From an uncultured Gammaproteobacteria bacterium (lineage in GTDB: Bacteria > Pseudomonadota > Gammaproteobacteria > PS1 > Pseudothioglobaceae): a stretch of DNA of 37,023 nt. The stretch covers positions 1-37,023 of the forward strand of contig CALBNC010000067.1 in assembly GCA_937896195.1 (NCBI GenBank). Reading direction: 5' to 3'. A model generated the notes under the pieces. The model saw only the letters and a program-made list of their open reading frames with translations. It did no database searches and was not told the origin of the DNA. Below are positions 28,464-37,023 of this stretch, piece after piece; position 1 is the first letter of the stretch; each line of letters opens with the position of its first letter. Both the position numbers and the translations under genes were made by a program.

Positions 28464-28559
28464 CTCTTGATTAGCATTTTTATAGACTATTGTTACTTTA
28501 TTTAGATTGAATATTGTATAAAATCTTAGTCATTAAAATTTAAAAATTATTGTTTTCCT

Positions 28560-28566
28560 AGGAGGG
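28560..28566 (+). promoter_or_regulatory. strong ribosome-binding site of soxB
   Basis: AGGAGGG lies 3 nt before the soxB ATG (4 nt measured from AGGAGG). It is the most complete Shine-Dalgarno sequence noticed in the window and suggests high translation. Confidence 0.75.
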
Positions 28567-28569
28567 AGT

Positions 28570-30462
28570 ATGTCGTTAACACGTAGAGATTTCATTAAAG
28601 TTTTGGGTGCTGGTTCAGCAGCAGGTTTGATTAGTGGGTGTGGTGGTGATGCTTCCGCCAAGTTTGCTTCACAAGATAATATGTATGAAGTAGCTAAAAC
28701 GGGTAATGCTCGAATTTTGCATATCACTGATACGCATGGTAATTTATTACCTAATTATTTCCGTGAGCCAAACGTAAACCTCGGCTTTGGACCTACCTAT
28801 GGTCAACTACCACACGTTGTTGGTAATAAACTTCTTGAGCAAATTGGTGTTAAACCAGGTTCACCTGAAGCGTACGCATTTACTTATAATAACTTTGAAG
28901 AGCTTTCTAATAAATATGGAAAAACAGGTGGTTTTGCCCAAATTAAAACGGTTTTAGAGTCTTTGCGTGATAGCGCAGGCGGCATACAAAATACGTTAAC
29001 TATTGATGGTGGAGATACTTGGCAGGGTTCAGGTACATCACTTTGGACTCGCGGTGCTGATATGGTTGAAGCGTGTAATATGCTAGGTGTTGACGTGATG
29101 GTTGGCCATTGGGAGTTTACTTATAAGGAAGAAGAGACACTGAAAAATATCGGCTTCTTTAAAGGAGATTTCTTAGGGCAAAATGTTCGTATTCTTGAAG
29201 ATGCTTTAATGGGTGACAAATATGCCACCATGACTGAGAAATTTGATGGTAACGGACTTTATAGTGAAGATGATGCGATGCCATTCAAGCCTTATGTGAT
29301 TAAAAATGTAGGCGGTCATCGTATTGCAGTGATTGGTCAAGCCTTCCCAAGAACTTCTAATGCTAACCCGCAAAAATACTTTTTCCCAGATTGGTCATTC
29401 GGTCTTCGTGAAGACGAAATGAGTGAATTAGTTGCCGATATTCGTGAAAATGAAAAGCCAGATGCAGTAATCGTGGTTTCTCATAATGGTATGGATGTAG
29501 ATATTAAGATGGCATCACGTATTGTTGGTATTGATGCTATTTTTGGTGGTCATACGCATGATGGCATGCCAAAACCTATTGAAGTTAAAAATGCAGGCGG
29601 TATTACAGTGGTAACGAATGCAGGTTGTTCGGGTAAGTATATCGGTGTCATGGATCTTGAAATTAAAGATCATAAGATGGTTGGCTATAACTACAAGATG
29701 CTGCCAATTTTGACAAACCTCATTAAGCCAGATGCAGCTATGGTGTCGTACATTACTAAAATGCGTAATACTAAATACGATAAAAATGTTGTTGAAGCTC
29801 GAAGCTCAACTATGTCAAACAATCCAGATCGTGTGGGCAAAACTTATGATGAAATCCTAACTGAGAAACTTTGTTCAACGACTCAAACCTTGTACCGTCG
29901 TGGTAACTTTATGGGTACTTGGGATCAAGTATTGGTTAACTCTTTACGTGAAGAGCACGATGCAGACTTTGCCATGTCGGCAGGTGTGCGCTGGGGTACT
30001 TCTGTACCAGCAGGCCATGATGTTACTATGGAAGATTTAATGACCAATACATCAATGACTTATGGTGAAACTTATGTGTCTGAAATGAAAGGTGCACAGC
30101 TTAAAGATGTACTAGAAGGTATTGCTGAAAACTTATTTGTACAAGACCCATACTTACAATCAGGTGGTGATATGGTTCGTATGGGTGGTATGGATTACAC
30201 CATTGATCCAGCCGCTGGACTGGGTAATCGAATTTCAGAAATGAAAGATGATGCAGGCACGGCTATTGATCCAAATAAGTCGTACAAAGTTTCTGGTTGG
30301 GCGCAAGTTGGCTCAGTGGGCAATGGTCGCTTAATGTGGGATGTTGCTGCAGACTACTTACGCAAACAAGGCACGTTGGATTTAAAGAAAGTAAATCATC
30401 CAACTATTAAAGGTGTTAAGACTAATCCTGGTATTGAAAATTACTCTGGAGAGTTAATCTAA
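28570..30462 (+). CDS. soxB: thiosulfohydrolase SoxB
   Basis: Periplasmic Mn-dependent enzyme of the Sox thiosulfate-oxidation pathway that cleaves the sulfonate group from the SoxYZ-bound intermediate. The 630-aa protein starts with a Tat signal, SLTRRDFIK (2-10), then a hydrophobic stretch and ISGCGG, so Cys24 could be a lipobox cysteine. The metallophosphatase/5'-nucleotidase core shows ITDTHGNLL (52-60), IDGGDTWQGS (145-154), GHWEFT (179-184; this replaces GNHEFD and marks SoxB), VSHNGMD and FGGHTHDG. A strong ribosome-binding site and a terminator frame it as a single-gene unit. No soxXYZA or soxCD is present in the window. Confidence 0.97.
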   Translation: MSLTRRDFIKVLGAGSAAGLISGCGGDASAKFASQDNMYEVAKTGNARILHITDTHGNLLPNYFREPNVNLGFGPTYGQLPHVVGNKLLEQIGVKPGSPEAYAFTYNNFEELSNKYGKTGGFAQIKTVLESLRDSAGGIQNTLTIDGGDTWQGSGTSLWTRGADMVEACNMLGVDVMVGHWEFTYKEEETLKNIGFFKGDFLGQNVRILEDALMGDKYATMTEKFDGNGLYSEDDAMPFKPYVIKNVGGHRIAVIGQAFPRTSNANPQKYFFPDWSFGLREDEMSELVADIRENEKPDAVIVVSHNGMDVDIKMASRIVGIDAIFGGHTHDGMPKPIEVKNAGGITVVTNAGCSGKYIGVMDLEIKDHKMVGYNYKMLPILTNLIKPDAAMVSYITKMRNTKYDKNVVEARSSTMSNNPDRVGKTYDEILTEKLCSTTQTLYRRGNFMGTWDQVLVNSLREEHDADFAMSAGVRWGTSVPAGHDVTMEDLMTNTSMTYGETYVSEMKGAQLKDVLEGIAENLFVQDPYLQSGGDMVRMGGMDYTIDPAAGLGNRISEMKDDAGTAIDPNKSYKVSGWAQVGSVGNGRLMWDVAADYLRKQGTLDLKKVNHPTIKGVKTNPGIENYSGELI

Positions 30463-30485
30463 ATCTGGATTTAAATTATTATAAA

Positions 30486-30511
30486 AAACCCCGCTAGACG
30501 GGGTTTCTTTT
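30486..30511 (+). terminator. intrinsic terminator after soxB
   Basis: AAACCCCG (30486-30493) pairs with CGGGGTTT (30499-30506) over loop CTAGA and is followed by CTTTTT. The GC-rich stem and T-run are typical. The next gene starts only about 16 nt further on. Confidence 0.9.
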
Positions 30512-30526
30512 TATTAGAAGAGCTTG

Positions 30527-31648
30527 ATGAAATTATTATTTTTATTACTATTATTATTTACTAATATAGCTACACAGGCGGACGTCGTTAAACCTGCCTT
30601 GGTAGAAATTTCTATATTTGAAAATAAAACACTTGAGGTGAGAATTGATTTAAGTCTTGAAGCGGCGATGACAGGTATCGGTACGCAATATAAAAATACC
30701 ACAGACTCTCCAGATTCAGCTCGCTATGATGAATTGCGAGCGCTTGAGCCAAATAATTTACGTCAAAAATTTAAAAAATTTGAAACTGAGTTTTTAAATA
30801 GCCTTCAATTAAAGATTAATAGCGAGCAACAATCACTGAGTTTAACTCAGGTTGATATTGATATTGTTGGGTATAAAAAGCGACCTAGAAAAACCACGCT
30901 TACTTATACAGCAAAGCTTACTGAATGGCCTAAAGCGCTCTCTTGGCAGTATGGAAAAATCCATGGAGATAGCGCCTTACGCTGGCAGATATATCAAGCA
31001 AATGAATACAATTGGAGTCAGTGGCAATGGCTACGTGGAGGCGATCCTAGTGGAGTGATTCATATTGACCATCCAGAGTTTCAAAGTGATACACAGCGTT
31101 TTTTCCAATTTATTAAAATCGGCTTTGATCATGTTGTTCCGTTGGGGTGGGACCATATTTTATTTATTATTGGTATGGCGCTTTCATCTTTATTGTGGCG
31201 TCGATTGTTGATACTAGTGAGTGCTTTTACTTTAGCACATACGCTAACACTTGGTCTGGCCATGATAGAAGTGTTGGAGGTATCAGCAAGGCTTGTTGAA
31301 CCGCTAATTGCCTTTTCTATTGCTTATGTGGCAATAGAAAATCTATTAATTAAGCAATCGATTAAACGTAAAACTGTGATTGTTTTTTTATTTGGACTGG
31401 TTCATGGACTGGGCTTTGCCAGTATGCTTCAAGAATTTGAGTTATCACCTGAATCATTCTTATCAACGCTCATAGGTTTTAATGTGGGCGTTGAATTGGC
31501 ACAAGTCATGATTGTGACTGTTGTGGTTATGTTGCTACTAAGTTTACGAGCCTTAGGGCGGAATTATCGACAGCTGGTTGTTATACCTGTTTCAGTCTTA
31601 ATTGCACTCATTGGATTTTGGTGGGGTTTAGAGAGGCTGTTTGGCTAG
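30527..31648 (+). CDS. HupE/UreJ-like membrane protein
   Basis: A 373-aa protein with a signal peptide (probable cleavage after TQA at about 18), a periplasmic domain of about 180 residues, and a C-terminal half with six or so transmembrane helices. The membrane part opens with FDHVVPLGWDHILFIIG, resembling the HupE/UreJ histidine motif (H-x5-G-x-DH), and has AHTLTLGLA and GLVHGLGFAS, histidines within helices. This fits the HupE/UreJ_2 group (PF13795); classic HupE proteins take up nickel or cobalt, but the substrate of this group is unproven. ATG 30527 is preferred over the adjacent TTG. Its stop overlaps kdsD. Confidence 0.85.
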   Translation: MKLLFLLLLLFTNIATQADVVKPALVEISIFENKTLEVRIDLSLEAAMTGIGTQYKNTTDSPDSARYDELRALEPNNLRQKFKKFETEFLNSLQLKINSEQQSLSLTQVDIDIVGYKKRPRKTTLTYTAKLTEWPKALSWQYGKIHGDSALRWQIYQANEYNWSQWQWLRGGDPSGVIHIDHPEFQSDTQRFFQFIKIGFDHVVPLGWDHILFIIGMALSSLLWRRLLILVSAFTLAHTLTLGLAMIEVLEVSARLVEPLIAFSIAYVAIENLLIKQSIKRKTVIVFLFGLVHGLGFASMLQEFELSPESFLSTLIGFNVGVELAQVMIVTVVVMLLLSLRALGRNYRQLVVIPVSVLIALIGFWWGLERLFG

Positions 31649-32610
31649 ATGATTTTGGCTTGCATTAGCGTGTGTGTATTAATCGCGCCTAAGACCTGGT
31701 TGTTCTCATCAACCACAGGTAGAGAATTTAAATTAAACTCATCCATTATCTGAACAGCAGCCATAGCAGGCTTGTCTGCAAGAATTGTTTTACAATTTGA
31801 CACCATTACTTCTTTTATACGCAGACTCTGAATGTCAGAATGTGTTTCTAATACACGACGTAAATCGCCATCTGTAAAGATACCTTCTAAATGATTATTG
31901 TCTGTGATTAGAACCATACCTAGTGCCTTTTGACTCATCACAAGTAATGCATCTAGTAGTTTGGTATCTGCACTAACCATTGGAATATCGTCACCAGTTT
32001 TCATAATATTATGAACAAATGTCAGCAACCTTCTACCAAGCGCACCCGATGGATGAGATCTGGCAAAATCATCTGGACTAAAGCCTTTATTAGTGAGAAT
32101 ACTAACGGCTAATGCATCGCCCATGGCTAGAGCAACGGTTGTTGAAGAAGTAGGTGCTAAATTATGTGGACAAGCTTCTTTTTCAACACTAACATTTAAA
32201 TGAACATCACTAATTTGCCCAATTGAAGAGTTTTGATTGCCAGTCATACTGATAATAGACACACCTAAACGCTTAATAACGGGAACAAGCGTCATGATTT
32301 CATCAGATTCACCTGAATAAGAAATACAGATGACTACATCATTTTGTTCAATCATGCCAAGATCACCATGTCCGGCTTCACCAGGATGTACGGCAAACGC
32401 AGGTGTTCCAGTAGAGGCAAAAGTTGCAGCAATTTTATTGCCAATATGGCCAGATTTACCCATACCAATTAAAACCACTTTGCCTGTGCAATTTTGAATG
32501 AGGCCACAAGCATCAATAAAACCCTGATCAAGTTGTTCGGCTAGCTGAGTGACGGCGTGCGCTTCAATCAAAATAACTCGTTTAGCGGTTTCTAATAAGG
32601 TGTCAGACAT
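31645..32610 (-). CDS. kdsD: D-arabinose 5-phosphate isomerase
   Basis: Converts ribulose 5-phosphate to arabinose 5-phosphate, the first step to Kdo in LPS. The 321-aa protein has an N-terminal SIS domain (GMGKSGHIGNKIAATFASTG, about 49-68; HGDLGMI; SYSGESDE) and two C-terminal CBS domains (about 210-320), the usual KdsD/KpsF/GutQ layout. KdsD is preferred over GutQ because no sorbitol genes are near. kdsC and the lpt transport genes often next to it are absent. It converges on the HupE-like gene with overlapping stop codons. Confidence 0.93.
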   Translation of the reverse strand: MSDTLLETAKRVILIEAHAVTQLAEQLDQGFIDACGLIQNCTGKVVLIGMGKSGHIGNKIAATFASTGTPAFAVHPGEAGHGDLGMIEQNDVVICISYSGESDEIMTLVPVIKRLGVSIISMTGNQNSSIGQISDVHLNVSVEKEACPHNLAPTSSTTVALAMGDALAVSILTNKGFSPDDFARSHPSGALGRRLLTFVHNIMKTGDDIPMVSADTKLLDALLVMSQKALGMVLITDNNHLEGIFTDGDLRRVLETHSDIQSLRIKEVMVSNCKTILADKPAMAAVQIMDEFNLNSLPVVDENNQVLGAINTHTLMQAKII

Positions 32611-32790
32611 AATTAACTTTGATAATAAATATTGTTATTAATTTTATCAATTATAAAGCTCGATGAGTAACAAAAAAATTAAAGATAACTAACCGATTGA
32701 CTCATATTAGATAAGTATATTTTGCATTGTAATTATTCAATATAATAAGCTGATGGCAGTCTGCGACTCAAAAAAAGTAAAAGGTAAATT

Positions 32791-33201
32791 ATGCTTTCTA
32801 AAGAAGAACTAACCGAATTCTTAAAATCAGAATTCCCTCAAACAAAATGCTCCGTTGATAAAGTTGGAAATCGGGGTGCTAGCGTTAGACATAAAGTTGG
32901 AATTGATGAATTGCGCCCTGGTGGTACAGTCTCCGGCCCAGTTATGATGGCTACCGCAGATGTTGCCTTATACATAGCAATTCTTGGTGAAATTGGACTC
33001 GTACCACTTGTCGCAACTACAAATTTAACTATTAATTTTCTTCGTAAACCCCTATCAAACAAAGACATTATTGGTAAGTGTTCATTGATAAAGGTTGGAA
33101 GATCTTTAGTTGTTGGCGAAGTTACTTTGTATTCTGATGGCGAAGTAGAGCCAATAGCCCATGTTGTTGGCACCTACTCAATACCGCCACAAAGAAGTTA
33201 A
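32791..33201 (+). CDS. hot-dog-fold thioesterase (PaaI-like)
   Basis: A 136-aa protein of the PaaI/YbgC-type acyl-CoA thioesterase superfamily. The helix-loop GGTVSGPVMMATADVALYIAI corresponds to the hot-dog central helix with the position of the family's catalytic acid occupied by Asp in TADVA; TTNLTINFLRKP is the usual following strand. The substrate is unknown. A TATAAT at 32741-32746 lies upstream without a good -35 element. It stands alone before the tyrosine phosphatase gene (gap 148 nt). Confidence 0.85.
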   Translation: MLSKEELTEFLKSEFPQTKCSVDKVGNRGASVRHKVGIDELRPGGTVSGPVMMATADVALYIAILGEIGLVPLVATTNLTINFLRKPLSNKDIIGKCSLIKVGRSLVVGEVTLYSDGEVEPIAHVVGTYSIPPQRS

Positions 33202-33238
33202 CAAGATCCTCATCAGGTAAAAAGATAAAGATTTGCTC

Positions 33239-33250
33239 AAGGTATACCTT
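33239..33250. repeat. 12-bp perfect palindrome AAGGTATACCTT
   Basis: A perfect inverted repeat about 100 nt upstream of the tyrosine phosphatase gene. It is not followed by a T-run, so it is not a typical terminator; a dimeric regulator site is possible. Confidence 0.35.
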
Positions 33251-33349
33251 AAATTGAATAACAATATGTTTATCAGATTTCAAAGGTGTGCCAAACATGA
33301 GCAACTTTACAATAGATATAATGTTTTATTTTATAAATTATGAAAGTCA

Positions 33350-33826
33350 ATGAGTGACGAAAAAGTTAAAATTTTATTCGTATGTATGGGCAACATTTGT
33401 CGATCCCCAACTGCTGAAGGTACCTTTAGGTTACAAGTAAATAGGCGCGGTCTTGAACATTTATTTGAAATTGATTCAGCAGGGACGCATGCTTATCATA
33501 TAGGTGAGAAGCCAGATTCAAGATCACAAATAGCGGCAACTAAGCATCAGGTTGATTTATCTAGTCAGCGAGCGCGCCAAGTTCATGAGAGTGATTTTTA
33601 TTATTATGATTATGTCTTTGCTATGGATGAATCTAATTTGGCCAATATGAAAAATATTTGTCCTAAGGAATTTCAACATAAGCTGTCTTTGATGCTAGAT
33701 AACATACCAAACAATAAAACAAAAAGTGTGCCTGACCCATATATTGAAGGGCGATTTGATGACGTATTTGAAATGCTAAATCGCGCCAGTAATTTTTTAT
33801 TAGACAGCTTATCGAAAAAGGCCTAA
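33350..33826 (+). CDS. low-molecular-weight protein tyrosine phosphatase
   Basis: Dephosphorylates phosphotyrosine; in bacteria often tied to tyrosine kinases of exopolysaccharide export, but some are unlinked. The 158-aa protein has the P-loop CMGNICRS at 12-19 (Cys12 nucleophile, Arg18), and VPDPYIEG carries the general-acid aspartate. No kinase or polysaccharide gene is nearby. A weak ribosome-binding site (GAAAG) precedes ATG 33350. The str promoter begins 7 nt after its stop. Confidence 0.94.
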   Translation: MSDEKVKILFVCMGNICRSPTAEGTFRLQVNRRGLEHLFEIDSAGTHAYHIGEKPDSRSQIAATKHQVDLSSQRARQVHESDFYYYDYVFAMDESNLANMKNICPKEFQHKLSLMLDNIPNNKTKSVPDPYIEGRFDDVFEMLNRASNFLLDSLSKKA

Positions 33827-33832
33827 AACTTG

Positions 33833-33862
33833 TTGACATAAGCGCCCCTAACACAGTATAAT
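33833..33862 (+). promoter_or_regulatory. consensus sigma70 promoter of the str operon
   Basis: TTGACA (33833-33838) and TATAAT (33857-33862) are both perfect consensus boxes, 18 nt apart. Transcription should start near 33869, leaving a leader of about 73 nt before rpsL. Confidence 0.9.
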
Positions 33863-33875
33863 TCACCCCTTTATT

Positions 33876-33899
33876 GCCCCCGAAAAAACAACGGGGGGC
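33876..33899 (+). promoter_or_regulatory. GC-rich leader hairpin upstream of rpsL
   Basis: GCCCCC (33876-33881) pairs with GGGGGC (33894-33899) over a 12-nt A-rich loop. It lies at about +8 of the predicted transcript, with no T-run after it, so it is more likely a stabilising or regulatory structure than a terminator. Confidence 0.5.
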
Positions 33900-33941
33900 T
33901 GTAAGTTACTTAAATTAAAAGAGATTTGGAGAAATAGCGAT

Positions 33942-34316
33942 ATGTCAACAGTTAATCAATTGGTACGTAATCCACGTAAAAAGAAGGTTGTTAAAAGTGG
34001 CGTGCCAGCATTAGACAGCTGCCCTCAAAAACGCGGAGTATGTACTCGTGTTTATACAACTACACCTAAGAAGCCTAACTCAGCATTACGTAAAGTTGCT
34101 CGTGTAAGGCTTACTAATTCAGCTGAAGTTACTACTTACATTGGTGGTGAAGGTCACAATTTACAAGAACACTCAGTGATTCTTATTCGTGGTGGTCGTG
34201 TTAAAGATCTACCTGGTGTTCGTTACCACACAATTCGTGGAGCGTTAGATACCGTTGGTGTTGATGGCAGAATGCAAGGTCGCTCTAAGTATGGTACTAA
34301 GAAGCCTAAGAAATAA
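33942..34316 (+). CDS. rpsL: 30S ribosomal protein S12
   Basis: Decoding-centre protein of the small subunit. The 124-aa length is standard. Key segments are the N-terminal [33 protein letters not shown] (about 40-57; the wild-type lysine is kept at the streptomycin-resistance site) and [16 protein letters not shown] (33928-33931) lies 10 nt upstream of the ATG. It is first in the rpsL-rpsG-fusA-tuf operon. Confidence 0.99.
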   Translation: MSTVNQLVRNPRKKKVVKSGVPALDSCPQKRGVCTRVYTTTPKKPNSALRKVARVRLTNSAEVTTYIGGEGHNLQEHSVILIRGGRVKDLPGVRYHTIRGALDTVGVDGRMQGRSKYGTKKPKK

Positions 34317-34329
34317 CAACAATATATAA

Positions 34330-34812
<483 letters not shown>

Positions 34813-34842
34813 TCGAACATTTAGATTTAAGGATTTAAGAAA

Positions 34843-36945
34843 ATGGCAAGAAATCACCCACTTAGTCGCTACCGTAATGTCGGTGTTATGGCGCATATTG
34901 ATGCTGGTAAAACCACTACTACTGAACGCGTACTTTTGTACACAGGCCGTACTCACAAAATTGGTGAAGTACATGACGGCGGTGCAACCATGGACTGGAT
35001 GGAGCAAGAGCAAGAACGTGGTATTACCATTACTTCTGCTGCAACTACTTGCATGTGGAAAGGTATGGACAAGCAGTTTGAAGAGCACCGTATTAACATT
35101 ATTGATACTCCGGGACACGTTGACTTCACCATTGAAGTAGAGCGTTCACTTAAAGTATTAGACGGCGCTTTGGCTTTATTCTGTGCGGTTGGTGGTGTAG
35201 AGCCTCAATCAGAAACAGTTTGGCGTCAAGCTAATAAATACAACGTTCCAAGAATTGGTTTCGTTAATAAAATGGACCGTGCAGGCGCAAATTTCTTGCG
35301 TGTTTGTGATCAAATTAAAAATCGCCTAGGTGCAAGCCCAGTGCCAATGCAAATTGCAATTGGTGCTGAAGAAGACTTTAAAGGTGTTGTAGATTTAATC
35401 ACTATGAAAGCCATCTATTGGAATGAAGAAGATCAAGGTGCTACATACGAAGCTAAAGATATTCCAGCAGAGCTACAAGACCTAGCTGAAGAAAAGCGTG
35501 AATTCATGATGGAAGCAGCAGCTGAAGCCACTGAAGAGTTAATGGAAAAATACTTAGAAGAAGGTGAATTATCTGCTGACGAGATTAAGGAAGGCATTCG
35601 TACTCAATGTATTGCTAATCAAATCATTCCAATGTTTTGTGGTTCAGCCTTTAAAAATAAAGGTGTTCAGGCTGCATTAGATGCAATTATTATGTATATG
35701 CCATCTCCACTTGATGTGAATCCAATTGAAGGTATTTTGGATGATAAAGATGGAACTAAAGCAGCACGTCCAGCTTCTGATGACGAACCGTTTGCAGCAT
35801 TAGCATTTAAAATTGCAACTGACCCATTCGTAGGTACACTAACTTTCTTCCGTGTTTATTCGGGTGTTCTTAAAGCTGGTGATTTCGTATACAACTCATC
35901 AAAAGGCAAAAAAGAACGTATTGGTCGTATGGTGCAAATGCATTCTAACGAACGTGATGAAATTAAAGAAGTCCGTGCCGGCGATATCGCTGCTGCTATT
36001 GGACTTAAAGATGTAACAACGGGTGATACGTTGTGTGACATGAATGAGAAAATTGTTTTAGAAAGAATGGACTTCCCTGAGCCGGTTATTGCACTTGCTG
36101 TTGAGCCTAAAACTAAAGCTGACCAAGAAAAAATGGGTATTGCTTTAGGTAAATTAGCAGCTGAAGATCCTTCTTTCCGTGTCTCTTCAGATGAAGAATC
36201 TGGGCAGACTATTATTGCTGGTATGGGTGAGCTTCACTTAGATATTCTTGTTGATCGTATGAAGCGTGAATTCGACGTTGAATGTAACGTTGGTGCGCCA
36301 CAAGTTTCTTACCGTGAAGCAATTACAACTTTAGTTGAACATCAACATAAGTTCGCTAAGCAGTCTGGTGGTCGTGGACAATACGGGCATGTTTATTTAC
36401 GTATTGAGCCTCAAGAACCTGGTGCAGGCTATGAGTTTGTTGACGAAATTAAAGGTGGTGTTATTCCTAAGGAATACATTCCTGCAGTTAACAAAGGTGT
36501 TCAAGAGCAAATGGAAAACGGTGTTTTAGCTGGTTTCCCTCTAGTTGACATTAAAGTGACTGTTTATGATGGTTCATACCATGATGTTGACTCGAATGAG
36601 ATGGCGTTTAAGATTGCAGCTTCCAAATGTTTAGCAGAAGGTGTTAGATTAGCTAACCCTCAATTACTTGAGCCAATGATGGCTGTAGAAATTATAACTC
36701 CTGAAGAATACATGGGTGATGTTATGGGTGACCTTAATAGACGTCGTGGTTTGGTTGGCGCTATGGAAGATCTGCCAAATGGTAAACAATTGAAAGCAGA
36801 TGTTCCATTAGCAGAAATGTTTGGTTATGCAAATGACCTTCGTTCAGCGACTCAAGGTCGTGCTAGTTATTCAATGGAATTCTCAAGGTATACGGCAGCA
36901 CCGAAGAACGTTGCTGATGACGTAATCGCAAAATTGAACAAATAA
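34843..36945 (+). CDS. fusA: elongation factor G
   Basis: GTPase that moves tRNAs and mRNA after peptide transfer. The 700-aa protein has the GTP-binding motifs AHIDAGKT (17-24), DTPGHVDF and [10 protein letters not shown], the effector region [13 protein letters not shown], and the domain IV/V segments with [12 protein letters not shown] and [13 protein letters not shown]. Length is standard for bacterial EF-G1. It lies 30 nt after rpsG and 26 nt before tuf. Confidence 0.99.
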   Translation: MARNHPLSRYRNVGVMAHIDAGKTTTTERVLLYTGRTHKIGEVHDGGATMDWMEQEQERGITITSAATTCMWKGMDKQFEEHRINIIDTPGHVDFTIEVERSLKVLDGALALFCAVGGVEPQSETVWRQANKYNVPRIGFVNKMDRAGANFLRVCDQIKNRLGASPVPMQIAIGAEEDFKGVVDLITMKAIYWNEEDQGATYEAKDIPAELQDLAEEKREFMMEAAAEATEELMEKYLEEGELSADEIKEGIRTQCIANQIIPMFCGSAFKNKGVQAALDAIIMYMPSPLDVNPIEGILDDKDGTKAARPASDDEPFAALAFKIATDPFVGTLTFFRVYSGVLKAGDFVYNSSKGKKERIGRMVQMHSNERDEIKEVRAGDIAAAIGLKDVTTGDTLCDMNEKIVLERMDFPEPVIALAVEPKTKADQEKMGIALGKLAAEDPSFRVSSDEESGQTIIAGMGELHLDILVDRMKREFDVECNVGAPQVSYREAITTLVEHQHKFAKQSGGRGQYGHVYLRIEPQEPGAGYEFVDEIKGGVIPKEYIPAVNKGVQEQMENGVLAGFPLVDIKVTVYDGSYHDVDSNEMAFKIAASKCLAEGVRLANPQLLEPMMAVEIITPEEYMGDVMGDLNRRRGLVGAMEDLPNGKQLKADVPLAEMFGYANDLRSATQGRASYSMEFSRYTAAPKNVADDVIAKLNK

Positions 36946-36971
36946 TAAAAAAGCAGTAAGGAGCATACAAA

Positions 36972-37023
36972 ATGTCAAAAGAAAAATTTGAAAGAACCAA
37001 GCCACACGTTAACGTGGGCACAA
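36972..37023 (+). CDS. tuf: elongation factor Tu, first 17 codons (window ends)
   Basis: The partial frame reads MSKEKFERTKPHVNVGT and matches the EF-Tu N-terminus; the GTP-binding loop would follow beyond the window edge. TAAGGAG (36957-36963) is a good ribosome-binding site 8 nt upstream. Position after fusA is the standard one for tufA. Confidence 0.97.
   Translation, partial: MSKEKFERTKPHVNVGT

Noticed and set aside
32696-32746. TTGACT and TATAAT upstream of the thioesterase gene as one promoter
   Set aside because: The boxes are about 39 nt apart, far too distant to act as a -35/-10 pair.

Overview
The window comes from a chromosome of a sulfur-oxidising gammaproteobacterium. It is AT-rich by eye (the GC fraction was not computed). 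Its housekeeping gene order is gammaproteobacterial: lptE-holA-proA, pgsA followed by tRNA-Gly and tRNA-Cys, rpsL-rpsG-fusA-tuf, and efp next to epmA. It also carries soxB, a TauE/SafE-type permease and an Rsx (Rnf) electron-transport operon. The best fit is the SUP05/Thioglobus group (free-living or thiotrophic symbiont), but this is inferred from gene content, not from a database match. No transposon, prophage, CRISPR array or plasmid signature was seen.

Layout. 4-4283 (minus): lptE, holA, proA, tyrS and then tmRNA; the proteins serve LPS export, DNA replication, proline synthesis and tRNA charging. 4434-15130 (plus): a run of twelve genes with gaps of 20 nt or less, namely ftsH, folP, glmM, a TauE/SafE permease, rsxA-B-C-D-G, queA, a HIT protein and a thioredoxin-like protein. 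A sigma32-like promoter stands in front of ftsH. 15114-17959 (minus): sucC, sucD and an unassigned NAD(P)-binding protein that resembles ketopantoate reductase. 18012-23058 (plus): efp, a hairpin terminator, then epmA, a Sel1-repeat protein, a YcgN-type cysteine-cluster protein, a DUF2914-like protein and argG. 23332-24604 (plus): a fumarylacetoacetate-hydrolase-family protein and rubrerythrin, closed by a bidirectional terminator.

24661-28359 (minus): murE, murF, tRNA-Arg, pgsA, tRNA-Gly and tRNA-Cys. 28570-31648 (plus): soxB with its own terminator, then a HupE/UreJ-like membrane protein that meets kdsD (minus) tail to tail. 32791-33826 (plus): a hot-dog thioesterase and a low-molecular-weight protein tyrosine phosphatase. 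33833-37023 (plus): the str operon (rpsL, rpsG, fusA and the first bases of tuf) behind a full-consensus sigma70 promoter.

Most of the window is ordinary core genome. The points that merit a second look are the heat-shock-type promoter ahead of a long mixed operon, an rsx operon without rsxE, a GlmM with an altered active-site neighbour (SASHNH), the ketopantoate-reductase-like protein without the usual catalytic pattern, soxB standing apart from other sox genes beside a HupE-like permease, and two structured regulatory regions (sucC/efp and the str leader). I did not find convincing evidence of a wholly new multi-gene system.
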